Shown: positions 1 to 7,071 of the stretch, one piece after another | Numbering within the stretch: position 1 is the stretch's first letter | How the letters are laid out: every line of letters begins with the position of its first letter | NCBI GenBank assembly: GCA_046723645.1 | Contig: JBKOUY010000224.1 | Location: 1 to 26,114 of the forward strand | Length of the DNA stretch: 26,114 nt | Reading direction: 5' to 3' | DNA from: DASQUK01 sp046723645 | Lineage (GTDB): Bacteria; Actinomycetota; Acidimicrobiia; Acidimicrobiales; VFJN01 | Translations under genes and position numbers: made by a program | The notes under the pieces: model-generated | The model's input: only the letters and a program-made list of their open reading frames with translations | Told to the model about the DNA's origin: nothing | Database searches by the model: none

Positions 1-764
1 TCCTCGGCCGCCGCCAGGTCGTCCGCGGCCCGATCCGCGGCCTCGGCGGCCTCCTCGGCCCGCCGGCGGGCGGCCTGGTAGCGGGACTCGGCCTCCGCGG
101 CCGCCCGTTCGGCTGCCTTGATCTCGCGCGCGGTGGCGCGGTCGCGACCGACGGACGGGCGTGCCTCGCGACGCTGCGCTCCCCGTGCCGCCGACGTGTC
201 GGACCCGGCCCCGGCGTCCGGCTCGGCCCTCGGGGGCGGTGAGCCGGAGGGGCGCCCGGGCCCGGGGGCGAACGCACCGAACGCACCCGCGGACGGCACG
301 TCGACGAGCCTGCCGGCGCGCAGGGTCGCCAGGGCGTCCGGATCGGCGGCGACGGCGAGCACCGCGGGGACGAGCTCCGACTGGTCGAGCGCGGCGCCTC
401 CCGACGCTGCGACCCGCTCGGACGCCGCGTCCGCGAGCGACCGGGCCGCCGCCCGCAGCGCGTTGGTCGCCTCGCGCACGTCGCTGCCGGTGTGCGCGTC
501 GGCCAGGGACGCCGCCGCGGCGTCCACGTCCTCGAACTTCGCCCGTTCGGCCAGCACTGCCGCATCCAGCGCCCACGCGACGCGCTTGGGCTTCGCCAGC
601 TTGCGTACCGCCGCCGCCTCGTCGCGGCGCCCCGCCGCCCGCAGGTCCTTGGCCAGCCGGTCTCGCCCGGCCACGAACTCGTCGAGCGGGCCGCCGTAGA
701 TCGCGCCGATGGCGCCGTCCAGATCATCGGGCGCTTCGGTGTCGGCGCCGTCGGGGGTGGCCAC
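1..764 (-). CDS. Ala-rich coiled-coil hypothetical protein (C-terminus outside window)
   Basis: I read this frame by hand from a GTG at 764 leftward; it stays open to base 1, so the C-terminus is missing. About 254 residues are visible. Residues 1-110 are a helical Ala/Arg/Asp-rich N-terminal domain containing GGPLDEFVAGRDRLAKDLRA and KLAKPKRVAWALDAA. This resembles a conserved but uncharacterised actinobacterial family with the pattern 'LYG.PL.EF...R..LAK.LRAAG...AA..V..L.KP..AAWA'. A Pro/Gly-rich linker follows at about 165-195, and then a run of Ala, Glu and Arg likely to be a coiled coil. An AAGGAT sequence sits 8 nt before the GTG and supports the start. No signal peptide or membrane segment is seen. 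The gene diverges from the neighbouring acyl-CoA synthetase. Function unknown. Confidence 0.75.
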   Translation of the reverse strand, partial: MATPDGADTEAPDDLDGAIGAIYGGPLDEFVAGRDRLAKDLRAAGRRDEAAAVRKLAKPKRVAWALDAAVLAERAKFEDVDAAAASLADAHTGSDVREATNALRAAARSLADAASERVAASGGAALDQSELVPAVLAVAADPDALATLRAGRLVDVPSAGAFGAFAPGPGRPSGSPPPRAEPDAGAGSDTSAARGAQRREARPSVGRDRATAREIKAAERAAAEAESRYQAARRRAEEAAEAADRAADDLAAAE

Positions 765-809
765 GGAACGATCCTTGCCCAGCGGCCCCGGTTTGTCAGG
801 ATGGCGACC

Positions 810-2429
810 ATGGTCGACGCCACCACCATCCCCGCACTGGTCGAGCGGGCGGCCGAATGCTTCGGGCCCCGGGAGGCTTTGGTCGGGGCCGACGCGGCCG
901 GCGGCGATCGCCTCGAGGAACGGCGGATGAGCTTCGGGGACCTGGCTACAGCGACCGACGACGCGGCCCGGGCCTACGTCGCACACGGCCTCGAGCCGGG
1001 AGATCGGGTGGCGATCTGGGCACCCAACAGCGCCGCCTGGGTCGTCGCGGCGCTGGGTGCCTACCGGGCCGGTGGCGTGGTGACAACGGTCAACACCCGG
1101 TTCAAGGGCCCAGAGGCGGCACACGTCATCCGCACTGCGGGCGCCCGACTGCTGGTGACCGTCACGGACTTCCTCGACACCGACTACGTCGCCGCACTGG
1201 ACCGGGCCGGGCCGCCGCCGTGCCTCGAGCGGACGATCGTGCTGCACGGCCCCATGGCCGGCGGGTCGGTGGCCTGGGATGACTTCCTCTCCGCCGGCGC
1301 CGCCGTCGACCCTGGGGCGGTCGCAGCCCGCGCCGGGGCGATCGCACCCGACGACGTTGCCACCGTGATCTTCACGTCCGGCACCACCGGCGCGCCCAAG
1401 GGCGCCATGCTGCGGCACGGGCCCTCGGTGCGGGCCTTCACCGCGTGGTCCGACGTCGTCGGGCTGCGGGAGGGCGACCGCTACCTGGTGATCAACCCCT
1501 TCTTCCACACGTTCGGGCTCAAGGCCGGCATCCTCGCCTGCCTGGTGAAGGGGGCGACGATCGTCCCCCACCCAACCTTCGACGTGCCCAGCGTCATGCG
1601 GCGGGTCGACGACGAGCGGATCACGATGCTGCCGGGAGCGCCGGCGATCTACCAGACGATCCTCGACCACCCCGACCTGCACCGGTTCGACCTGTCCTCG
1701 CTGCGACTGGCCGTGACCGGGGCGGCCACCGTGCCCGTCGAGATGATCCGGCGGATGGCCTCGGAGCTCACGTTCACCAACATCGTCACCGGCTACGGCC
1801 TCACCGAGTCCACCGGCATCGTCACGATGTGCCGGCACACCGACGACCCCGAGACCATCGCCAACACCGCGGGTCGGCCGATCCCCGACGTCGAGGTCCG
1901 GACGGTGGACGAAGCCGGCACGGACGTGCCGGTCGGCCAGCCGGGCGAGGTCGTCGTGCGGGGCTACAACGTGATGGCGGGGTACATCGGCGACCCGGCG
2001 GCGACCGAGTCCGCCATCGACGCCGACGGCTGGCTGCACACCGGCGACATCGGCGTGTTGGACGCCGACGGGAACCTCCGGATCACCGACCGGCTGACGG
2101 ACATGTTGATCGTGGGCGGCTTCAACGCCTACCCAGCCGAGATCGAGAACATGATGATGGAGCACCCTGCCGTCGGTCAGGTCGCGGTGGTCGGCACGCC
2201 CGACCGGCGCTTGGGCGAGGTCGCCGTGGCGTTCGTCGTGCCCCGCGCCGATGCCAGCGTCGACGAGGCGGGGCTGATCGCCTGGTGTCGCGAGCGGATG
2301 GCCAACTACAAGGTGCCGCGGTCGATCCGCGTCGTCGACGCCCTCCCGCTGAACGCCAGCGGCAAGGTGCTCAAGTACGTCCTGCGCGAGCGGGTGGGTA
2401 CTTCTTCGCCAGCCGCTGGACCGTGTTGA
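810..2429 (+). CDS. FadD3-like AMP-forming acyl-CoA synthetase
   Basis: This is an ANL-superfamily ligase that activates a carboxylic acid via an acyl-adenylate to its CoA thioester. The 539 residues carry the phosphate-binding motif FTSGTTGAPKG near residue 190, the A5 motif GYGLTEST, the A7/A8 region DGWLHTGDIG and ITDRLTDMLIVGGFN, and the C-terminal catalytic Lys in NASGKVLK. The stretch INPFFHTFGLKAGILACL...GATIVPH with TGAATVPVEM closely recalls mycobacterial FadD3, the ligase for the cholesterol-ring metabolite HIP. Substrate identity in this organism is an inference. ATG 810 is preferred over in-frame ATG 801 because an AGG lies 9 nt before 810 but abuts 801, and the resulting N-terminus matches FadD3 length. 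The last residues after LRERV are encoded opposite the end of the convergent DUF1697 gene, so the tail is probably non-native. Confidence 0.93.
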   Translation: MVDATTIPALVERAAECFGPREALVGADAAGGDRLEERRMSFGDLATATDDAARAYVAHGLEPGDRVAIWAPNSAAWVVAALGAYRAGGVVTTVNTRFKGPEAAHVIRTAGARLLVTVTDFLDTDYVAALDRAGPPPCLERTIVLHGPMAGGSVAWDDFLSAGAAVDPGAVAARAGAIAPDDVATVIFTSGTTGAPKGAMLRHGPSVRAFTAWSDVVGLREGDRYLVINPFFHTFGLKAGILACLVKGATIVPHPTFDVPSVMRRVDDERITMLPGAPAIYQTILDHPDLHRFDLSSLRLAVTGAATVPVEMIRRMASELTFTNIVTGYGLTESTGIVTMCRHTDDPETIANTAGRPIPDVEVRTVDEAGTDVPVGQPGEVVVRGYNVMAGYIGDPAATESAIDADGWLHTGDIGVLDADGNLRITDRLTDMLIVGGFNAYPAEIENMMMEHPAVGQVAVVGTPDRRLGEVAVAFVVPRADASVDEAGLIAWCRERMANYKVPRSIRVVDALPLNASGKVLKYVLRERVGTSSPAAGPC

Positions 2430-2931
2430 GGTTGCGGACGGTGGCCGGCACCGAGCCCAGCGCATTCTCGAAGACCGGCGGGCCGAGCGTCGAGTCGGCC
2501 ATGCGGCCGCGGACGTGCCAGTAGAGCTCGCGGTCGTGCACGACGACGTGGTCCGTCTCGTTGGACAACGCCATCGCCTTCTTCGCCGCCGCCGCACTCG
2601 GGCGCTCGTACAGGAACGCCACGTACGACGACTCGCCGTCCGAGACCTGCAGGTCGGCGAACGGATCGTGCTGGGCGATCCGGGCCAGCTCGGCATCCGT
2701 GCGCAGGAAGGTCGGCACCTCGTACCCGAGGCTGTCGCGCAGCTGTCGCTCGATGCGGGCGGTCAGGGCCGCCGGCTTGGCCCTCCCGGCCTCGAAGATC
2801 ACGTTGCCGCTGGCGATGAAGGTGGCGACGTTGTCGAACTCGAGCGCCTCGAACCACTTCCGCAGGTCGTCCATCTTGACCTGGTGACCGCCGACGTTGA
2901 TCCCCCGCAGGAACGCGATGTAGCGAGCCAT
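2371..2931 (-). CDS. DUF1697 family protein
   Basis: The 186-residue protein begins MARYIAFLRGINVGGH and continues with KMDDLRKWFEALEF.NVATFIASGNVIFEAG. This is the diagnostic N-terminal pattern of DUF1697, a small cytosolic family of unknown function widespread in bacteria. The C-terminal signature RNLNTVQRLAKKY is also present, so the protein is full length (family usually about 170-185). The final residues PPARAGRT, and part of the conserved end, are encoded on the strand opposite the 3' end of the acyl-CoA synthetase; the two genes overlap tail to tail by 59 nt. A TAGGGT box 9 nt before the ATG and no Shine-Dalgarno sequence suggest a nearly leaderless transcript. Confidence 0.9.
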   Translation of the reverse strand: MARYIAFLRGINVGGHQVKMDDLRKWFEALEFDNVATFIASGNVIFEAGRAKPAALTARIERQLRDSLGYEVPTFLRTDAELARIAQHDPFADLQVSDGESSYVAFLYERPSAAAAKKAMALSNETDHVVVHDRELYWHVRGRMADSTLGPPVFENALGSVPATVRNLNTVQRLAKKYPPARAGRT

Positions 2932-2940
2932 CGGGGCGCG

Positions 2941-2946
2941 ACCCTA
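2941..2946 (-). promoter_or_regulatory. Candidate -10 box (TAGGGT) for the DUF1697 gene
   Basis: TAGGGT on the minus strand fits the actinobacterial TANNNT -10 pattern and ends 9 nt before the ATG at 2931. That would place the transcription start about 2-3 nt before the start codon. No clear -35 hexamer is visible. Prediction only. Confidence 0.35.
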
Positions 2947-3024
2947 CCGGGAGCCGGCCGCTCCGGGCGTTGAGAGGCGGGAGCGATCCGAGCGGAACGG
3001 CCCTGGACTCGCCACGTCGGATCC

Positions 3025-3053
3025 TTGCGGTGCCGCGGTCCTCCCTTGATACT
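3025..3053 (+). promoter_or_regulatory. Candidate promoter for the hydrolase operon, leaderless
   Basis: TTGCGG at 3025-3030 and GATACT at 3048-3053 are separated by exactly 17 nt, a good sigma-A-like arrangement. The -10 ends only 7 nt before ATG 3061, so transcription would start at or within a base of the start codon. No Shine-Dalgarno sequence precedes the ATG, which agrees with a leaderless mRNA. Confidence 0.45.
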
Positions 3054-3060
3054 CACCCGG

Positions 3061-3897
3061 ATGGACGGCAGCGCGACCACCCCCGACACCGTTGTTCTCA
3101 TCCATGGCTTCTGGGTGACCCCCCGGAGCTGGGAGCACTGGATCACCCATTACGAGGCCCGCGGCTACCGCGTGATCGCGCCCGCGTACCCCGGGTTCGA
3201 GGTGGAGGTCGAGGCGCTCAACGCGGATCCGGCGCCGATCGAGGCGCTGACGGTCCCGGCGATCGTCGACCACCTCGAGGGCGTGGTCGGTGGGCTGGAC
3301 TCGTCGCCGATCATCATCGGCCATTCGGCCGGCGGCGTGTTCACGCAGATCCTGCTCGACCACGGCTTCGGCGCGGCGGGCGTGGTGATCAACTCGGCCC
3401 CCACCGAGGGCGTCAGGGTGGTGCCCCTGTCGCAGATCCGCGCCGCGTTCCCGGTGCTGAGGAGCCCGGCCAACCGCCACAAGGCGGTCGGGCTGACGTA
3501 CGAGCAGTGGCACTACGCGTTCACCAACACCTTCGGCGCCGACGAGTCGCGCCGGCTGTACGAGCGCTATCACATCCCGGCGTCCGGCCGGATCTTCTGG
3601 GGCACTGCGCTCGCCAATGTCCGTCCCGGGCGGGACGACAACTGGGTCGACTACCACAACGCCGCCCGCGCGCCGCTGCTGTTCATCTCCGGCAGCGAGG
3701 ACCACCTCATGCCGCCGAAGATCCAGCGTTCGAACGCCAAGCACTACAAGGCCCCAGGCACGATCACCGAGGTCAAGGAGTTCGAGGGCCCCCACCTGCT
3801 TCCCGCCATTGACGGTTGGGAAGAGGTCGCCGACTACGCCCTGTCGTGGGCGTCCAGCCACGCGACGCCGGGCGGGGCCAGCGAACCACCGACATGA
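3061..3897 (+). CDS. Alpha/beta hydrolase
   Basis: The 278-residue cytosolic protein has an alpha/beta-hydrolase fold. It shows the oxyanion loop HGFW (residues 15-18) after a hydrophobic beta strand, the nucleophile elbow GHSAGG with Ser89, a candidate catalytic acid in SGSEDHLMP, and the catalytic His in FEGPHLLP. All parts of the triad are therefore visible. The lid region between them contains YEQWHYAFTNTF. Its substrate cannot be told from sequence; esterase, lactonase or C-C hydrolase roles are all possible. The ATG at 3061 is chosen because the HGFW strand then begins at the usual distance and a promoter sits just upstream. The stop codon overlaps the start of the metallo-hydrolase by 4 nt (ATGA), so the two products are probably made together. 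Confidence 0.88.
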   Translation: MDGSATTPDTVVLIHGFWVTPRSWEHWITHYEARGYRVIAPAYPGFEVEVEALNADPAPIEALTVPAIVDHLEGVVGGLDSSPIIIGHSAGGVFTQILLDHGFGAAGVVINSAPTEGVRVVPLSQIRAAFPVLRSPANRHKAVGLTYEQWHYAFTNTFGADESRRLYERYHIPASGRIFWGTALANVRPGRDDNWVDYHNAARAPLLFISGSEDHLMPPKIQRSNAKHYKAPGTITEVKEFEGPHLLPAIDGWEEVADYALSWASSHATPGGASEPPT

Positions 3898-4685
3898 CAA
3901 GGGTCCGCCTCACCCACATCGGAGGGCCGACTGCGCTGATCGAGGTCGAGGGCTGGCGGCTGCTCACAGACCCGACGTTCGATGCCCCCGGCCGCAAGTA
4001 CCACATCACCTGGGGTGCGTCGACGCGCAAGGTGACGGGGCCCGGCGTCGCGGCCGGGGAGGTCGGACCAGTGGATGCCGTGCTTCTGAGCCACGATCAC
4101 CATGCGGACAACCTCGATGATGCGGGGAGGGCGATGCTGCCAACGGTGGGCACGGTGCTGACCACGGAGTCCGGTGCGGGGCGCCTGGGCGGAGACGCGC
4201 GCGGCCTCGCGGCCTGGGGTACGACTCGGCTCGAGCGGACCGGCCGGGTGGCGATCGACGTCACGGCCACGCCGTGCCGCCACGGTCCACGGGGCAGCCA
4301 CGCGATCGTCGGCGACGTCATCGGCTTCGCCCTCCGTTGGGACGGCCAGGAGCACGGGGTGCTCTGGATAAGCGGCGACACGGTGCTCTACGACGGCGTC
4401 CGCCAGGTCGCCGATCGGCTGCACGTCGGCACCGCCCTCGTGCACCTCGGCGGCGTGCGGTTCCCGGTGTCGGGTCCGGTGCGCTACACCATGACCGCCC
4501 GCGATGCCGTCGAGCTGTGCAGGCTTGTGCGCCCGCGCACCGCCGTCCCCATCCATTACGAGGGGTGGTCCCATTTCCAACAGGACCGCGCCACCATTGA
4601 GCGCGAGCTGGCGAACGCTCCGGCCGACATCCGCCTGAGCTTCCACTTCGTGCCGATCGGGACCGCTGTCGAGCTCGCCGTGTGA
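3894..4685 (+). CDS. UlaG-like metallo-beta-lactamase-fold hydrolase
   Basis: The 263-residue protein opens with the MBL-fold pattern LTHIGGPTALIEVEG.RLLTDPTFD, typical of the UlaG/L-ascorbate-6-P lactonase branch. It carries the metal motif SHDHHADNLD at residues 66-75 and a C-terminal IHYEGWSHF that would supply a further His ligand. The central motif is not the canonical HxHxDH: the Asp is shifted by one residue and the last His is absent. I believe HDHHADN variants form a recognisable actinobacterial subgroup. Substrate unknown. The gene starts inside the stop codon of the upstream hydrolase (ATGA overlap), implying translational coupling and a shared pathway. A perfect 9-bp hairpin follows the stop codon. 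Confidence 0.87.
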   Translation: MTRVRLTHIGGPTALIEVEGWRLLTDPTFDAPGRKYHITWGASTRKVTGPGVAAGEVGPVDAVLLSHDHHADNLDDAGRAMLPTVGTVLTTESGAGRLGGDARGLAAWGTTRLERTGRVAIDVTATPCRHGPRGSHAIVGDVIGFALRWDGQEHGVLWISGDTVLYDGVRQVADRLHVGTALVHLGGVRFPVSGPVRYTMTARDAVELCRLVRPRTAVPIHYEGWSHFQQDRATIERELANAPADIRLSFHFVPIGTAVELAV

Positions 4686-4691
4686 TCGCAC

Positions 4692-4715
4692 GCCGGCGGT
4701 GCGCGGACCGCCGGC
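4692..4715. terminator. Hairpin between convergent genes, probable bidirectional terminator
   Basis: A perfect 9-bp stem (GCCGGCGGT / ACCGCCGGC) encloses a 6-nt loop in the 37-nt gap between two convergent stop codons. It is flanked by a further 7-bp inverted repeat, CGTGTGA (4679-4685) and TCACACG (4723-4729), that includes both stop codons. There is no U-tract, as is usual in GC-rich actinobacteria. Confidence 0.6.
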
Positions 4716-4722
4716 AACCCGG

Positions 4723-5712
4723 TCACACGATCTCGTCCACGAGGCCCCACTCCAGGGCGGTGGCGGCATCGATCGTGCGACCGGTCAACGCCAGCCAGGC
4801 CGTGCGGTGGCGGCCGATCCGCCGGGGGAGGCTGACCGTCCCGCCGGCCCCAGGGATGAGCCCCAGGGACACCTCGGGGAGGCCGACGACGGTGTCCGCC
4901 CGGGCCACCACCCGCGCCGCGAACGCCGATAGCTCGATGCCCGAACCGACGCAGGCCCCGTGCAGCTCGGCGACCACCCTGTCGGCTACCGCCGCCAGTG
5001 CTCGTGCGGGGCTGCGGGTCAGCCGGACGAGATGGGCGGTGGCGACGTCGGGCCTGGACCCGAACTCGTCGAGGTCGCCACCCGCACAGAACGCCGGCCC
5101 CTCGCCCCGCACCCGCACCTCGGCCACGGTCGGATCGCCGGCGGCGATGGCGAGGCCCGCGACCAGCTCGTCGCGCATCCTGGCGTCGAGGGCGTTGCGA
5201 ACCCCCGGCCGATTGAGCACTAGCTCGAGCCGGTCACCGTCCCGGCGCACGGCCACCGCGGGACCCTCCTCGGGGCGGGGCGGGTGGACGGGATGCGTGG
5301 CGCGCCAGGCGGCGAACTCCGGCCCCGCCTGGAGCGTGGCGTAGACCGCCGACTCCAGCTGCAGGCCCTCGGCCACCGGGCGGGCCTCGCTGCCGCGCAG
5401 CACCAGCGCCAGCGCCACGGCCGCAACGGGGTTGGCGGCTACGGCATCGATCGTCGCATCGAGCTCGTCGCCCTCGGGTGGCAGCACGACATCGACGAGG
5501 TCGGCGCCCAGAGGCACGGCGGACGCCGACGTTCCCACGACCACCGCCGGCAGCGTCGCGAGGACGAGCGGCGGCAACGTGACGCCCGGCGCCGGCGGCT
5601 CGTCGAGCGCGACCACGACCACCGATCCCTTGGCATCGCCCAGCGCATCCGCGGGCTCGGGGCCGGACAACGTGGTGACGAACTCGGTCGCGGTGAATCG
5701 GTGGATGCGCAT
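4723..5712 (-). CDS. Enoyl-CoA hydratase/isomerase-like protein with permuted crotonase fold
   Basis: The 329-residue protein has a crotonase domain at about 152-329. Residues NRPGVRNAL, the oxyanion-hole segment GPAFCAGGDL (205-214), GACVGSGIEL with Glu260, and GLPEVSLGLIPGAGGT with Glu280 are all visible. Both hydratase glutamates are thus kept and an active hydratase is plausible. The domain stops at EWGLVDEIV, where normal family members continue for 50-70 helical residues. A segment resembling that missing tail (NPVAAVALALVLRG...GLQLESAVYATLQAGPEF, about 92-133) sits N-terminal instead. ATG 5712 is my choice; ATG 5724 or 5727 and GTG 5745 are in frame and possible. The gene diverges from the CoA-transferase, and the pair probably acts on the same acyl-CoA. 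Confidence 0.88.
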   Translation of the reverse strand: MRIHRFTATEFVTTLSGPEPADALGDAKGSVVVVALDEPPAPGVTLPPLVLATLPAVVVGTSASAVPLGADLVDVVLPPEGDELDATIDAVAANPVAAVALALVLRGSEARPVAEGLQLESAVYATLQAGPEFAAWRATHPVHPPRPEEGPAVAVRRDGDRLELVLNRPGVRNALDARMRDELVAGLAIAAGDPTVAEVRVRGEGPAFCAGGDLDEFGSRPDVATAHLVRLTRSPARALAAVADRVVAELHGACVGSGIELSAFAARVVARADTVVGLPEVSLGLIPGAGGTVSLPRRIGRHRTAWLALTGRTIDAATALEWGLVDEIV

Positions 5713-5735
5713 CGAAGGGGCCATCATGCTCGCGC

Positions 5736-7049
5736 ATGTCCCCACCGACTCGTAGGCCCGTTGCCGGCGACGACGACCGCCGGGCGCTGGCGGCGTGGGC
5801 CGCGAGTGGGGCGATGGCGATCACGGGGCGGTCCGACGGCCCCCCGCTGGGGCCGCCCGATCGGCTGGTGGACGGCCTGGCCCGGTCGGCCTCCGTCGTC
5901 CGGGACCGGTCGGCATCGCTCGGCGTCCCCGTGGACGTCGACGCCGTCGCGCTGCTGGGCGAGCGCGCCGCCATCGCCGGGCTGACCCGGCACGGCGAGA
6001 CGAGCTGTGGGGGCACCACCCGCCTCGTCCGGGCCATGGATGGATGGCTCGCGGTCGCCCTCCCCCGGCCCGACGACCGTGAGCTGCTCCCCGCCTGGCT
6101 CGGCATCGACGCCGGCGACGCCAGCGACGCCGAGGCGCCCTGGCCGGCGGTCGTGGTCGCGCTCGTGGGCGTGCCGGCCGGTGACGCCGTCGAGCGGGCC
6201 TCGCTGCTGGGCCTGCCCGTGTCGCAGTTGCCCGACGAGCCGGTCGCCGCGCTTGCGCCGCCGGCACCGCTGGCGCCGTTGCCGGTGGAGGCGACCTCGG
6301 TCCCGGGGCCGGCCCCCGATCGGCGGCCGCTGACGGCCATGACGGTGATCGACCTGTCGTCGCTGTGGGCCGGACCCCTGTGCGGAAGCATCCTCGGATC
6401 GGCCGGGGCCCGGGTCGTGAAGGTCGAGTCGACCCGCCGGCCCGACGGCAGCCGGGCGGGGCCCCGGCGGTTCTTCGACCTGGTGAACGGCGGCAAGCGG
6501 AGCGTGGCCCTGGACCTCGCCGACGACGACGCCTGGAGGGTCCTGCGCCGCCTCCTCGCCGCCGCCGACGTGGTCATCGAGGGCTCGCGGCCGCGTGTCT
6601 TCGAACAGCGCGGCATCGTTCCCGCCGACGTGGTGGGGAACGCCGGCCCGCGGGTCTGGCTGTCCATCACCGGGCACGGGCGGACCGGGGTCGGCCGCGA
6701 CCGGGTGGCGTTCGGCGACGACGCCGCCGTTGCCGGGGGGCTGGTCGTGGCGGACGCGTCGGGACCGTGCTTCTGCGCCGACGCCGCCGCCGACCCGGCC
6801 GCCGGGCTGGCCGCGGCCGCGGCATGCCTGGACGCGCTGGCTGTCGGCGGGCGCTGGATCCTCGACGTCGCCTTGGCGGGGGTCGCGGCGTCGCTGGTCG
6901 GGCCGACGCTCGTGGCCGGCGGCGATTCCCCGGCGGGCGGGCCGATCCCCGACGTCGCTCCGCCCCGGGCGCGGCCGGCCGCCCTCCGTGGTCCGGGGCT
7001 CGGGCAGCACACGGCGGAGGTGCTCGGCGGCCTCGGCGTCACGACGTGA
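5736..7049 (+). CDS. Family III (CaiB/BaiF) CoA-transferase with rearranged domain order
   Basis: The 437-residue protein moves CoA between acyl groups or acts as a racemase-like family III enzyme. The canonical N-terminal half begins only near residue 207 with VIDLSSLWAGPLCGSILGSAGARVVKVE, then LVNGGKRSVALDL and ADVVIEGSRPR. The likely catalytic Asp lies in FGDDAAVAGGL. The first 200 residues contain WAASGAMAITGRSDGPPL and RAMDGWLAVALPRPDDREL, segments that in ordinary family members come after the catalytic Asp and in the small domain. The C-terminal GLGQHTAEVL matches the usual family end. From memory, mycobacteria carry proteins of the same layout, so it is not an assembly fault. ATG 5736 is the only convincing start, but it has no good Shine-Dalgarno sequence. 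Confidence 0.85.
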   Translation: MSPPTRRPVAGDDDRRALAAWAASGAMAITGRSDGPPLGPPDRLVDGLARSASVVRDRSASLGVPVDVDAVALLGERAAIAGLTRHGETSCGGTTRLVRAMDGWLAVALPRPDDRELLPAWLGIDAGDASDAEAPWPAVVVALVGVPAGDAVERASLLGLPVSQLPDEPVAALAPPAPLAPLPVEATSVPGPAPDRRPLTAMTVIDLSSLWAGPLCGSILGSAGARVVKVESTRRPDGSRAGPRRFFDLVNGGKRSVALDLADDDAWRVLRRLLAAADVVIEGSRPRVFEQRGIVPADVVGNAGPRVWLSITGHGRTGVGRDRVAFGDDAAVAGGLVVADASGPCFCADAAADPAAGLAAAAACLDALAVGGRWILDVALAGVAASLVGPTLVAGGDSPAGGPIPDVAPPRARPAALRGPGLGQHTAEVLGGLGVTT

Positions 7050-7050
7050 C
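7038..7050. promoter_or_regulatory. Perfect 13-bp palindrome upstream of the amidohydrolase gene, possible operator
   Basis: GTCACG-A-CGTGAC is a perfect odd palindrome with 6-bp arms. It overlaps the CoA-transferase stop codon and ends 6 nt before the candidate -10 box of the amidohydrolase gene. The position suits a repressor site, but chance occurrence at high GC cannot be excluded. Confidence 0.25.
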
Positions 7051-7056
7051 GCACCG

Positions 7057-7062
7057 TACGCT
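7057..7062 (+). promoter_or_regulatory. Candidate -10 box (TACGCT) for the amidohydrolase gene
   Basis: TACGCT matches TANNNT and ends 9 nt before ATG 7072, where no Shine-Dalgarno sequence is seen. This would give a nearly leaderless transcript separate from the CoA-transferase transcript. Confidence 0.35.
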
Positions 7063-7071
7063 TCCCCACTC

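Noticed and set aside
118..1282. Plus-strand frames at the window start, including extension of the acyl-CoA synthetase back to 492
   Set aside because: The sequence before 801 has no synthetase homology and lies opposite the coiled-coil gene, whose own ribosome site and start at 764 are convincing.
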